Shown: one piece after another, positions 37,138-45,221 of the stretch | Position numbering within the stretch: position 1 is the stretch's first letter | Layout of the letters: every line of letters starts with the position of its first letter | DNA from: Aerococcus sp. UBA6277 | Lineage (GTDB): Bacteria > Bacillota > Bacilli > Lactobacillales > Aerococcaceae | DNA length: 64,000 bases | NCBI RefSeq assembly: GCF_002440555.1 | Contig: NZ_DJUR01000043.1 | Location: 1 to 64,000 of the forward strand | Direction: 5' to 3' | The notes under the pieces: model-generated | Told to the model about the DNA's origin: nothing | The model's input: the letters and a program-made list of their open reading frames with translations, nothing else | Database searches by the model: none | Position numbers and translations under genes: made by a program

Positions 37138-38307
37138 CTAGTTTTCTTTATGTTTGTGGACGTAGTTGAAAATCTCTTCAATTTCGTCTTCTGTATCCGC
37201 TAAAATACCATAGAATTGGTTACCTTGTAAGGCTGCAAAAGCGTCTGGTAAACGTTTTGAGAAGACAAAGCGGTCGCCGTAATGACTACGTAAAGCCGCT
37301 TCATCGTGAGCATAAGTATTTTGATCGCGGTGGGTAATCGCCACGCAGTGACGAGCGGGTTCAGTCGGCGTTTCAAAAGGTTGACCGTCCACAATGCGGG
37401 CAAATTGACGGAATAAATCCACATGGTTGGCATAGTTATACATATCAATGGTATAACCGCCGGCCACTCGGTTATTGTATTCAACCACTAGGTAGTCGTC
37501 CCCATTTTCAAAGAATTCAATATGGAAGAACCGCTCCTTCATCCCGAATTGTTTGACGATAGCTTGACCGTACTCACGTAATTTTTCAGGAATTTCCTTT
37601 TGGATGATATAGCCATAGTCTAATTGGTATTTCAAAACTTCTAAGGTTGGGTCGTGATAGTATAAACCAGTTTCAAAGACGATATCCCCGTTTTGATCGA
37701 TCAAGCCGTCATAAGACAATAACTTCCCGTCTTCAATATATGGTTCAAAGAAGTAGGCATCTTTCTCGTCCCATTCCTCTAAAAATTTGTAGACCGCGTC
37801 TTGATCTTTTAACTTGTAAGTTCCTGATGAACCCACGCCTGAATTGGGTTTGGCTACTAAAGGAAGTCCTAGTTCCTTGACGATTCGGTTGACGGTCCCC
37901 TTTTTATTGGCCACTTTTCCAGGAACTGCCGGCACCCCCGCCTTGGTGAACAATTTCTTCATTTCAGACTTAAATTTTACCTTGCGCAAGTCTTTTGGCT
38001 TGTTGCCAGGAATATTAAACTGTTCACGAATCTCAGCTTCTAAATTTAACCAATGCTCATTTTGCGACTCAATCCGGTCAATTTTCCCGTGCTTGAAAAA
38101 TAAGTAAGCAACAGCTTTTTTAACCTCTTCAGTATTTTCTAAGTCGTTGACTTTGTAATATTCAGTCAAATCATCTTTTAAAGATTGGGGTAATTGGTCA
38201 TAAGGTTCCTGACCGATGCCAAGCACATTAAATCCTTGCTGTTTTAACCGGTTTGTAAATAATTGAAAATTCTCTGGATAAAAAGGTGATGTCACAATAA
38301 AATTCAT
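37138..38307 (-). CDS. ATP-grasp carboxylate-amine ligase-like protein
   Basis: 389 residues with a preATP-grasp N-terminal domain (MNFIVTSPFYPENFQLF), the ATP-grasp lysine loop LVAKPNSGVGSSGTYKL, EPYIEDGKLLSYDGLI and the metal-binding EYNNRVAGGYTIDMYNYAN. ATP-grasp enzymes join a carboxylate to an amine or thiol through an acyl phosphate. The product is not predictable. GGAGGAA is 6 bases before the start at 38307. The coupling with an esterase suggests a small-molecule pathway or peptide modification (inference). Confidence 0.75.
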   Translation of the reverse strand: MNFIVTSPFYPENFQLFTNRLKQQGFNVLGIGQEPYDQLPQSLKDDLTEYYKVNDLENTEEVKKAVAYLFFKHGKIDRIESQNEHWLNLEAEIREQFNIPGNKPKDLRKVKFKSEMKKLFTKAGVPAVPGKVANKKGTVNRIVKELGLPLVAKPNSGVGSSGTYKLKDQDAVYKFLEEWDEKDAYFFEPYIEDGKLLSYDGLIDQNGDIVFETGLYYHDPTLEVLKYQLDYGYIIQKEIPEKLREYGQAIVKQFGMKERFFHIEFFENGDDYLVVEYNNRVAGGYTIDMYNYANHVDLFRQFARIVDGQPFETPTEPARHCVAITHRDQNTYAHDEAALRSHYGDRFVFSKRLPDAFAALQGNQFYGILADTEDEIEEIFNYVHKHKEN

Positions 38308-38474
38308 GTAAGTTCCTCCGCTCAAGGTCTTTTGCTTGTATTTTATATTAATTTTTGATTAGAATCTCTCATTCATTATAAGCGGTAAACTATCTAAAAG
38401 CAATTGCATCTAAGTTATGGGAAACGCATTCATTCGTCCCTTTAAAGCCCCGCATAACGGGCACCTTGTATCAT

Positions 38475-38503
38475 TTGAACTTAGTATGCCCATCGGTTAG
38501 AAT
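38475..38503 (+). promoter_or_regulatory. Promoter of the acetyltransferase gene
   Basis: TTGAAC and TAGAAT with 17-base spacing, directly before a GGAGGTG site and the start codon. Confidence 0.65.
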
Positions 38504-38521
38504 GGAAAGTGGAGGTGTTTT

Positions 38522-39181
38522 ATGACACAAGAAGTTACTTTAAGATCTGCCCAAGCTGCAGACTATCCAGCATTACACGCATTAAACCGAGGCGCTTGGT
38601 TTAAATCAGACTATGAGAAATACCCGGAGGCAACTGACGCTTACGTTGACTTAAACTTAAACAACTCATTGAGTGATGCCTCAATGGCAACAGTAGCTGA
38701 GGTCGATGGACAAATCGCTGGTGTTATCTTAGCGTCTGCTGATTCAGAACCTAAATACGGCCGGATGTTAATGCGGTCAACAGCTGAAGCAGCTGCAACG
38801 ATTCATGCTCAAGGTTCTGAAGTTGCCGACTATTTTTACGACCGGATGAAAATAGAAAATGAATACGATGCAAAGTTGCTAGAAAATGCTAAAAAAGATG
38901 TAGCTTACGATGGCCGTATTGTGCTATTTATTATGGATCCAAATTTTCAAGGTCTAGGAATCGGCAGCAAATTATTCCAAGCCGCTAAAGATTATTTTGA
39001 AGCTAAAAATGTGGCAAATTATTACCTATTCACTGACTCTTCATGTAATTATCCTTTCTATGATTACAAAGGAATGCGTCGCGCTGGCAGTTTATCATTT
39101 GATCAATCAGGTTTATTTGAACAATTTGATGGTTCAGAATCAACGGAACCATTCGAGTTTTTCATATATGACAATCAATAA
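38522..39181 (+). CDS. GNAT-family N-acetyltransferase
   Basis: 219 residues with the GNAT core: TLRSAQAADYPALHALN at the start, MATVAEVDGQIAGVIL, and the acetyl-CoA motif FIMDPNFQGLGIGSKLFQAA (Q/R-x-x-G-x-G/A). An insertion of about 50 residues sits between strands 3 and 4. The substrate is unknown. Own promoter and strong RBS; the next gene is 435 bases away. Confidence 0.82.
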   Translation: MTQEVTLRSAQAADYPALHALNRGAWFKSDYEKYPEATDAYVDLNLNNSLSDASMATVAEVDGQIAGVILASADSEPKYGRMLMRSTAEAAATIHAQGSEVADYFYDRMKIENEYDAKLLENAKKDVAYDGRIVLFIMDPNFQGLGIGSKLFQAAKDYFEAKNVANYYLFTDSSCNYPFYDYKGMRRAGSLSFDQSGLFEQFDGSESTEPFEFFIYDNQ

Positions 39182-39616
39182 CCGAATATTTACCAAATGA
39201 TTTAATGTCCGAAAGCTTATTTTGAAGCTATGCTAGGTTTAATTATTACCTGTTTTAAAAATATATATATAAAATTGCAGCACGTTTTAAAGTTAATTTT
39301 GTAATTGTTACATATACTTATTGAGCTAGTTTATTTCAGGAACTCATCTGTGGATATGCAAGCCGGAATATTAACTAATAGGGAAATCAAGTCCCACTTC
39401 AAAGATATAGACTACTAGTAATTTAGCCAATACGAAACCCCTCTAGATTTGTAGAGGGGTTGTTTTTTTATCTTGCTACTTTTAATAAATCTCTTTTAAT
39501 TGGTCGTAAAGTTTAACGATTAATTCTTCTTTTTTGCTACTTTCCCCATCGCTTTTCAACTATAATAAAAGAAATAAGGACTTATAAAATAATCGACTAA
39601 AATTGGGGGTTATATA
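39182..39616. other. AT-rich intergenic region after the acetyltransferase gene
   Basis: No supported gene. It contains a short open stretch near 39350-39418 encoding about 22 codons, which looks like a gene remnant but has no RBS or family match, a terminator at 39433-39470, and a TATAAT at 39561-39566 that could serve the next gene. Confidence 0.45.
39433..39470 (+). terminator. Terminator upstream of the unknown two-gene unit
   Basis: CCCCTCTA pairs with TAGAGGGG around GATTTG and is followed by TTGTTTTTTT. Confidence 0.85.
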
Positions 39617-39994
39617 ATGGAAGAAAATAACACAGTACTAGGTAACGTTCTTGCAAGAGTAGATGAATTTAAAGACGAGAATGCCGTAATACTTCGCGAT
39701 AATATTCAAAATGAAATTAGTTCCTACAAGTCCTCTCTACCAAGTGATATTTTTCTAAATGGCCCCGATTATCAAATAAATCAAGAGATTGATAACAAAA
39801 TAAGTGAGTTTAAACAAGAGATTGATCTAAAACCAAAGGCTCTTTACTACAACCTAAAATCAAAAGTTGAACTAAGTGATGACATTACTGAACAAGAACT
39901 CACGTTGTCTGCCTATGAATTTTTGGAAAAAAATACCAAGAACAAATTCTTGAAGAAAATCCTGAGAGACTTAAAAAGGGAGGCTAAGAAATGA
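39617..39994 (+). CDS. Unknown helical protein, 125 residues
   Basis: Not recognised. Almost entirely helical and charged, with regular EFK/EID spacing that suggests coiled coil (about 10-35 and 55-80) and a lysine-rich end (KFLKKILRDLKREAKK). No membrane segment or signal. A strong GGGGG-type site precedes the ATG. It overlaps the next gene by 4 bases (ATGA), so the two are translationally coupled. The pair lies between two terminators and is more AT-rich than its neighbours. Confidence 0.6.
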   Translation: MEENNTVLGNVLARVDEFKDENAVILRDNIQNEISSYKSSLPSDIFLNGPDYQINQEIDNKISEFKQEIDLKPKALYYNLKSKVELSDDITEQELTLSAYEFLEKNTKNKFLKKILRDLKREAKK

Positions 39995-40191
39995 AAAATA
40001 AACTTTCTGAATTTGCTGTAAAAGCTAGGAAAGCTATTATAGTAATCATTTATAATCAATTAATGAAATATATCTCAAGTGAAGAATTCACCAAAAATGT
40101 CAAGCAGCTCATTCAATACATGGTTTCAAATTTAGTTAGATTAGTTCTTGAAGAAAAAAATACTACTAGCAGTATAAGTACTGATATTTAG
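39991..40191 (+). CDS. Unknown small protein, 66 residues
   Basis: Not recognised. A basic N-terminus, then an amphipathic, hydrophobic-rich helix (KAIIVIIYNQLMKYI, about 14-28) and another (LIQYMVSNLVRLVL). It may bind a membrane or pair with the upstream coiled-coil protein, which overlaps its start codon. A toxin-like small protein is one option, but no evidence decides this. Confidence 0.5.
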   Translation: MKNKLSEFAVKARKAIIVIIYNQLMKYISSEEFTKNVKQLIQYMVSNLVRLVLEEKNTTSSISTDI

Positions 40192-40319
40192 ACTAAGTAT
40201 ATTGATGTTAGGTAATATTCTTCTATGTTGTGCTAATGCCTTATAACATCCATATTGATGGATGAGGAATATAAAGACTATTAAGGACTTTCTTGAAAAC
40301 TGATACTGTTGTCGAGCCC

Positions 40320-40358
40320 AAAAAAACCGTGAGAGTATTATTCTCTTACGGTTTTTTT
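40320..40358. terminator. Terminator between the unknown unit and the FNR-type gene
   Basis: AAAAACCGTGAGAG and CTCTTACGGTTTTT pair around TATTATT with A- and T-runs on both sides, so it may serve both directions. Confidence 0.88.
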
Positions 40359-40455
40359 CCGCACTTTAATCATATTCCTATAATTTCTAAAAAGTTATTA
40401 GTTTTCATGAATAAATAATATTCCTTATTAATTCTATTTTTAGATAGCAATCACT

Positions 40456-41148
40456 TTAATTCGATGCAAATAGTAATTCATCTAGATCAAATATCTCAAT
40501 ATATTTATGTGTATGTTGTTTAATTAAACCTTTATCCTCTAACGAAGAGAATTTCCGACTTATTGTTTCGGGCGTTGTACCTAAATAAGAAGCTAGCTCC
40601 TTTTTTGACATTGGTAGAGTCACATAAGTATGATTTTCCTCATCTTCAACATATTCTGCTAGAAAATTAATAATACGAGACTCTACCTGTTCCATACTGA
40701 CCTGCATCGTTTGCTTTTCCGATACCTGTAAACGCTTCGTAACATCTGAAAGTATTCGTCTCATAATTTCTGGATAAGCATCTAGATAGTTGTCCATATC
40801 TTTTTTATGAATTCTACATATGCTTACTTCTGATATTGCTTCAGCATAATTAGAATGGTAACTTTCAGTTTGAAAAATTGCCACTTCTCCCATGAAATCA
40901 CCAGGATTTAGTATGCGTACCGTTTGTTCACGACCGGATTCATTTAAGTTATAAATACGTACACGCCCATTATTTACGATATATAATGTGTCATCTTTAT
41001 CACCATTTCCAAATAACAACGCATTCTTTGCATAATGTACTTCATGTGCTGATTGTGCAATTAATCCCATTTGTTCTTCATTTAGGTGGTTAAAAATTGG
41101 TACTAACCGTATACAATCTACATGACTATGGTGATGGTGGTGTGCCAT
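40456..41148 (-). CDS. FNR/FLP-type Crp-family regulator with native His-rich N-terminus
   Basis: 230 residues: cyclic-nucleotide-type sensory beta roll (about 20-125), dimer helix, and a winged helix DNA-binding domain. The recognition helix TTPETISRKF carries E194, S197 and R198, the ExxSR pattern by which FNR reads TTGAT half-sites. The N-terminus is MAHHHHHSHVDC. Only two cysteines, C12 and C111, stand where FLP-type lactobacillar regulators have a redox-active pair, so a [4Fe-4S] cluster is unlikely. It is the last gene of copZ-dps-fnr and perfect FNR boxes precede that unit and the ATPase gene, which suggests autoregulation. The His run may bind metal (inference). Confidence 0.88.
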   Translation of the reverse strand: MAHHHHHSHVDCIRLVPIFNHLNEEQMGLIAQSAHEVHYAKNALLFGNGDKDDTLYIVNNGRVRIYNLNESGREQTVRILNPGDFMGEVAIFQTESYHSNYAEAISEVSICRIHKKDMDNYLDAYPEIMRRILSDVTKRLQVSEKQTMQVSMEQVESRIINFLAEYVEDEENHTYVTLPMSKKELASYLGTTPETISRKFSSLEDKGLIKQHTHKYIEIFDLDELLFASN

Positions 41149-41164
41149 ACAACTTTCCTCCTAA

Positions 41165-41716
41165 TTAATCCTTATCTATATAGTCATCGTCTTCTAACGC
41201 ATCCTTATTAACAAAGGCTTGAAGTTGCCAAATATTTACATCTAAATAATCTTTATAACTAATTAGTAAGTCCTCTAACGCATCATCTGCTTCTTCTTGA
41301 GCTAAACGCGTTGCACGAACGGTAAATTCACGATTAGTTCTAAAATCTTCTACTAACTGCAAGACCATTTCTTCAGCAGTATAATATTTTTCAGACGAAT
41401 CTTCAGAAATTATTGTAAATTCCTGAAATTCAGCAGTTGTTGATGCTGGCTTAAATCCTGAAGCTAGTAAACGTTCTGCAATTTTATCAAACCATGTCTC
41501 ATTCTCATTATACAGTTTTTCAAATAACTCATGCAATGAATAGAAATTTGCCCCTTTTACATACCAATGATATTGATGTAATTTTACATGTAAGGTATGA
41601 ATATTGGCCAGTACATGATCTGTAACAGCTGCAGCATTAATCCTGGTATGGTGAATGTGTTCTTTATAGGCTTTTTCAGCAGCTAATTTTTCTTGTCTTT
41701 CGTTTACTGTTGTCAT
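41165..41716 (-). CDS. dps: Dps-family ferritin-like protein
   Basis: 183 residues. Dps stores iron and detoxifies peroxide as a dodecamer. The ferroxidase ligands are in HVKLHQYHWYVKG, FYSLHELFEKLYNE and DKIAERLLASG. There is an N-terminal basic and His-containing extension (HIHHTR) and an acidic tail (DDDYIDKD). It starts one base after the copZ-like gene and is followed 16 bases later by the regulator gene. Co-regulation with a metal ATPase by an FNR-type site is the interesting part. Confidence 0.93.
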   Translation of the reverse strand: MTTVNERQEKLAAEKAYKEHIHHTRINAAAVTDHVLANIHTLHVKLHQYHWYVKGANFYSLHELFEKLYNENETWFDKIAERLLASGFKPASTTAEFQEFTIISEDSSEKYYTAEEMVLQLVEDFRTNREFTVRATRLAQEEADDALEDLLISYKDYLDVNIWQLQAFVNKDALEDDDYIDKD

Positions 41717-41717
41717 T

Positions 41718-41954
41718 TTATAATCCTTCCTTTACTTTTGAACTAATAACGGAATATCCTAAGTTTTCAATAGCGTTCTCAATTGTACTCAAATTGACCT
41801 GTTCTTCATCAAAATCCACTTTCACCTTACTTGCATTAAATAGCACTTTTACTGAGTCTTTTTCTACACCAGCAGTCTGCTTTAAACCACTTTCAATTTT
41901 TTGTAAACATGATGGACAAGTTAATGTTTCTAATTTTAATGTTGCTTTAGTCAT
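41718..41954 (-). CDS. CopZ-like heavy-metal-associated protein
   Basis: 78 residues forming a single HMA domain. It has TLTCPSCLQKIESGL, so C13 and C16 form a CxxC that binds soft metals such as Cu(I) or Zn(II); the usual MxCxxC Met is Thr-Leu-Thr here. The ATG at 41954 is preferred (AGGAGTG upstream) over a GTG three codons earlier. It is the first gene of its unit with an FNR box at -41.5. It likely delivers metal to or from the ATPase, which lacks its own N-terminal HMA domain. Confidence 0.88.
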   Translation of the reverse strand: MTKATLKLETLTCPSCLQKIESGLKQTAGVEKDSVKVLFNASKVKVDFDEEQVNLSTIENAIENLGYSVISSKVKEGL

Positions 41955-41975
41955 ATCTATCACTCCTTTAAATAA

Positions 41976-41981
41976 ATTATA
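41976..41981 (-). promoter_or_regulatory. -10 of the copZ-dps-fnr unit
   Basis: TATAAT on the minus strand; the FNR box ends 22 bases upstream. If transcription starts 7 bases after the -10, the box centre is at -41.5, the class II activation position. Confidence 0.6.
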
Positions 41982-42003
41982 TAAGGTATTTTTTTAAAAA
42001 TAA

Positions 42004-42017
42004 TTGATATGGATCAA
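42004..42017. promoter_or_regulatory. FNR box upstream of copZ-dps-fnr
   Basis: TTGATATGGATCAA, a perfect TTGAT-N4-ATCAA palindrome immediately after the ATPase stop codon. Confidence 0.8.
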
Positions 42018-43868
42018 TTATTTTAATTGATAACCTCTTAATCTCATTGCATTTAAAATAACGACCAAAATACTTGCCTCATGAACTAACATACCAATTG
42101 ACATAGACATCCATTCACTGAATATTAAACTAACGAGTAATATTATCACCACACCAACAGCAATAAGGATATTTTGTCGCATATTCGCGTATGTCCCTTT
42201 TGCTAAACCTAAAGCATGGGGGAGACGATTAAAATTGGAATTCATCAAAACAATATCTGAACTTTCAATGGCTACATCTGTTCCATTTCCCATAGCTATC
42301 CCTACTTCTGCAGTGGCTAGAGAGGGGCTATCATTCACACCATCACCAATAAAAGCAACAATTTCACCATTAGACTGTCTTTCCTTTAGAAATGCTTGCT
42401 TATCCTCAGGCAGCATATCACCATGGGCCTCGGTTAATCCTAGCTCCTTTTTAACTAAATTAACTGTACCTTGATTATCCCCTGATAATACAATGAGATT
42501 TTTAACACCAAGTGATTTCAATTTTTGTAGGTCTTGTTTAACGCCTGGTCGAACTTGGTCACGGATTCCCATTAAAATCATTAACTGATGATCAACTGCT
42601 GTTAATACAATTGAACTACCGTCTCTTTCTAATATATCTAATTTTTTAAGCACATCATCAGATAGTGGTATACTTTCTTGTTCCATTAAGATTTTATTTC
42701 CTACTGCAACCATGTGGCCATCAACGTGAGCAATTATACCCCCACCTTTTATAACCTGTGTCCGCTCTACAGGTCGTAGCTTATATTGCGCTAACTTATT
42801 TGTAATTGCGACAGCTAAAGGATGGTCAGATTCCCTTTCAACAGAGTATAAAAGAGATAAATCTTCCTCTTGATTATTACCATAGTAAATGAATTCGCTA
42901 ACTTCAGGCTTTCCTTCAGTTAAGGTACCAGTTTTATCAAATAGGACTGTATCAATATTCGCAAAATGACTAATCACTTCAGAACCTTTAAATAAAATAC
43001 CATTCTTTGCACCATTTCCTATACCCGCTACATTTGAAACCGGTACACCAATGACCAAGGCTCCTGGGCAACCAAGTACTAATACAGTAACTGCTAGTGC
43101 CGTATCTTTAGTTAATACCCAAACTAATAACCCAATGATAAGTACTACAGGTGTATACCAACGAGAGAACTGGTCAATGAATCGCTCAGCTTCCGATTTA
43201 GAATCTTGTGCCTCTTCTACTAATTCAATAATTCGACCAAATGTAGAATCCTCCCCAATTCTATCAGCGACTATCTGTATAGTCCCATTATCCATAATGG
43301 TACCGGCAAATACTTCGTCACCTTTCTCTTTCTTTAGAGGTAAAGATTCGCCAGTGATATTAGCCTCATTTACATGTCCCTTTCCAGTAGTTACCCTACC
43401 ATCTACTGGAATCTTAGCTCCAGTTTTTACTAAGAGAATATCTCCTTCCTCTACTTCATCAATATCTACTTCTTCAAATTCTCCTTCGTGCAATTGCTTA
43501 AAAGCAGTCTCTGGAGCCATTTCTGTCAACTCTTTAATCGCAGATCGTGTTTGCTTAAGTGTACGCTGCTCTAAATATGATCCAAATAAAAATAAAAAAG
43601 TAACAATAGCTGACTCTTCGTAATTTTGAATAAAGAAAGCACCAATAACAGCTATCGTTACTAAAACATCAATACTTACTACTTTTACTTTCATAGCCTG
43701 AAAAGCCTGTATCGCAATTGGTAAAACACCCAATATGGATGCAATGATAAAAGTACTATCAAAGATAATCGTATTTTTTAAAATTAAATGCCCAATAAAT
43801 CCTATCATAATAAGTAAACCACTAATAACCGTAATATGATTTTTATGTCTCAAAATAATCTGTTGCAT
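42018..43868 (-). CDS. P1B-type heavy-metal ATPase with CPG motif
   Basis: 616 residues. It pumps a transition metal ion across the membrane. Seen are eight predicted membrane helices, TGES at 172-175, the intramembrane metal motif CPG at 267-269 (VLGCPGALVIGVPVSN), the phosphorylated D311 in DKTGT, GDGVNDSPSLA and a last helix with HEASILVVILNAMRLRG. Typical P1B motifs are CPC, SPC or TPC; CPG with HEAS is a less common variant, so the metal (Zn, Cu, Cd, Fe or Co) is not predictable. No N-terminal metal-binding domain. The start at 43868 has GGAGGG upstream. FNR box at 43928-43941. Confidence 0.88.
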   Translation of the reverse strand: MQQIILRHKNHITVISGLLIMIGFIGHLILKNTIIFDSTFIIASILGVLPIAIQAFQAMKVKVVSIDVLVTIAVIGAFFIQNYEESAIVTFLFLFGSYLEQRTLKQTRSAIKELTEMAPETAFKQLHEGEFEEVDIDEVEEGDILLVKTGAKIPVDGRVTTGKGHVNEANITGESLPLKKEKGDEVFAGTIMDNGTIQIVADRIGEDSTFGRIIELVEEAQDSKSEAERFIDQFSRWYTPVVLIIGLLVWVLTKDTALAVTVLVLGCPGALVIGVPVSNVAGIGNGAKNGILFKGSEVISHFANIDTVLFDKTGTLTEGKPEVSEFIYYGNNQEEDLSLLYSVERESDHPLAVAITNKLAQYKLRPVERTQVIKGGGIIAHVDGHMVAVGNKILMEQESIPLSDDVLKKLDILERDGSSIVLTAVDHQLMILMGIRDQVRPGVKQDLQKLKSLGVKNLIVLSGDNQGTVNLVKKELGLTEAHGDMLPEDKQAFLKERQSNGEIVAFIGDGVNDSPSLATAEVGIAMGNGTDVAIESSDIVLMNSNFNRLPHALGLAKGTYANMRQNILIAVGVVIILLVSLIFSEWMSMSIGMLVHEASILVVILNAMRLRGYQLK

Positions 43869-43899
43869 ATAAATCCCTCCTATACTTTTGTACAACTAC

Positions 43900-43905
43900 A
43901 GTGTA
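43900..43905 (-). promoter_or_regulatory. Candidate -10 of the metal ATPase gene
   Basis: TACACT on the minus strand, 22 bases after the FNR box, the same distance as in the copZ unit. Confidence 0.45.
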
Positions 43906-43927
43906 TTCAATTTTGAGAGATATAAAA

Positions 43928-43941
43928 TTGATGCGCATCAA
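43928..43941. promoter_or_regulatory. FNR box upstream of the metal ATPase gene
   Basis: TTGATGCGCATCAA, perfect TTGAT-N4-ATCAA, extending as a palindrome to 43924-43945. Confidence 0.82.
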
Positions 43942-44275
43942 TTTTATAAGCATAAGATAAAAATAGAAGTTTAAATTTTTTATTTTAGTGATATTTAAAA
44001 ATGAATTATTATCCTAGAAACAGAAGTGGAAATTATATTTGAATAAGAGTTTACTATTTACGGTTGATTGAATCTTTTTTATTTTTTTGATTTTTAAAGA
44101 TAAATATATCTCCTATAAAAAGTCATACATGCCTAAAGGGCCGTCTAAATCCTTTATATCATAAAGGATACCCCGTAGATCTTTTATGCACTTGCTAGCT
44201 TTGTTCATATCTATTAACTACTTTAGATATTGAGATAATATCTTTCAGAATAAAATAGTTAGCTCACATTTTTCG

Positions 44276-44340
44276 CAAAAAAAGAGGGTTTACATGGTCG
44301 ATTTAGTTAAAAAACTAAATCGACCATGTAGATCCTCCTA
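44276..44340 (-). terminator. Strong terminator with an 18-bp perfect inverted repeat
   Basis: Arms 44291-44308 and 44313-44330 are perfect reverse complements around AAAA; outer GAGG/CCTC can extend the stem. On the minus strand a run of seven T residues follows, so it would end the truncated esterase transcript, 180 bases after that gene. Confidence 0.75.
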
Positions 44341-44434
44341 CTGATATTTACAATATTCGTTTTTGACAATAAATATTTTCCAAGACATAGTCGTTAAAAT
44401 GCGATTAAGGCCTAAAGAGTAAACTTTTACTTGT

Positions 44435-44474
44435 AAAATTATCATTTATCTAAATTGATATAGATGATAATTTT
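44435..44474. repeat. AT-rich inverted repeat
   Basis: Arms beginning AAAATTATCAT and ending ATGATAATTTT with a few mismatches. No T-run or operator identity is evident. Confidence 0.4.
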
Positions 44475-44520
44475 AAATTCTTTTAGAGAACCTAACAAAA
44501 ATTAACCAAATCATAAAAGT

Positions 44521-45189
44521 TTACAATGGCCAGCTTTGACTAATAAATCGTAAACAATCAGGTAGGTGTTTGGACCAATACTTTTCAGAATGTTCATCGC
44601 CATAGAAAATATTTAATGACACATTTTCCGGCGCCACACCCGCCTGCATCACCTGTTGGCTATATTTAATGGCGTCCGTAATGTAAGCCTGTTCGGTATT
44701 AGGACCGATGATCATCTCATCTACCTCGTCCCCTTCTTCTGTCCCACATTCAATATAAATTCGTTGATTTTTTGACAAATCCACCCGTTCGATAAAACGG
44801 TCAAAATCTTGCGCAACTGCCCAATTGGTCAATGAAAAAATTCCTAACCGACCAATTTGGTCCTTATAAGCAGCACCAAGATACGTTGAAATAGTCGCCC
44901 CAAAGGAAGACCCAATCATTGCCGTGTGGGTAGCGTCCGGTATAGTCCGGTAGTGTTTGTCAACAAAGTTTTTGACGATGGTCACCACAAACTCAGAAAA
45001 CTCAGCACCTCGTCCTCCTTGACCAGATAGACTTGAATCATAAGCATCCTTAACCGTCCACGGTAGGTATTCCAAGGTCCGCGTCTCCTCGCCATTATCA
45101 ATGCCTACAATAGTCATACTTGGTAAATCTGGATTCCGCACTATCATTTCTTCAACGTTATCCTCAAAAATAATACTTTCATCTTTCAA
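44521..45189 (-). CDS. Truncated esterase, partial duplicate of 48277-49113
   Basis: 222 residues. From 44521 to 45139 the DNA closely matches 48277-48895 without a length change, and the proteins differ at only a few positions. The first 17 residues (MKDESIIFEDNVEEMIV) are unrelated, and about 76 N-terminal residues of the full copy, including the strand YPVVYMHDGQNVF that forms part of the oxyanion hole, are missing. The nucleophile GSSFGA and DEHSEKYW histidine remain. There is no good RBS at this start. It is probably a decaying copy. The two copies flank arcB-arcA. Confidence 0.65.
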   Translation of the reverse strand: MKDESIIFEDNVEEMIVRNPDLPSMTIVGIDNGEETRTLEYLPWTVKDAYDSSLSGQGGRGAEFSEFVVTIVKNFVDKHYRTIPDATHTAMIGSSFGATISTYLGAAYKDQIGRLGIFSLTNWAVAQDFDRFIERVDLSKNQRIYIECGTEEGDEVDEMIIGPNTEQAYITDAIKYSQQVMQAGVAPENVSLNIFYGDEHSEKYWSKHLPDCLRFISQSWPL

Positions 45190-45221
45190 TTATAACGTGG
45201 TATTGATAAACTTATTCATAC

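Larger units (their letters stand above)
43950..44520. other. AT-rich region with several inverted repeats
   Basis: No gene is seen. It contains a small CCTTTAT/ATAAAGG hairpin (44151-44171), the strong terminator at 44276-44340 and a long AT-rich inverted repeat at 44435-44474 (AAAATTATCAT arms). It may be a relic of past insertions around the esterase duplication. Confidence 0.5.

Noticed and set aside
36357-37181. Longer start for the esterase
   Set aside because: The extra 29 residues lack family similarity and the GGAGG site sits inside them.
39350-39418. Short 22-codon frame as a gene
   Set aside because: No RBS, no family match and no conserved motif; at most a remnant.
41137-41148. 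Poly-His start of the regulator as a cloning tag
   Set aside because: It is embedded in a native operon with its own RBS and the run is followed by family-consistent sequence; no vector sequence is present.
44455-44468. Third FNR-type box (TTGATATAGATGAT)
   Set aside because: Only one half matches; it sits in an AT-rich inverted repeat with no promoter pointing at a gene.
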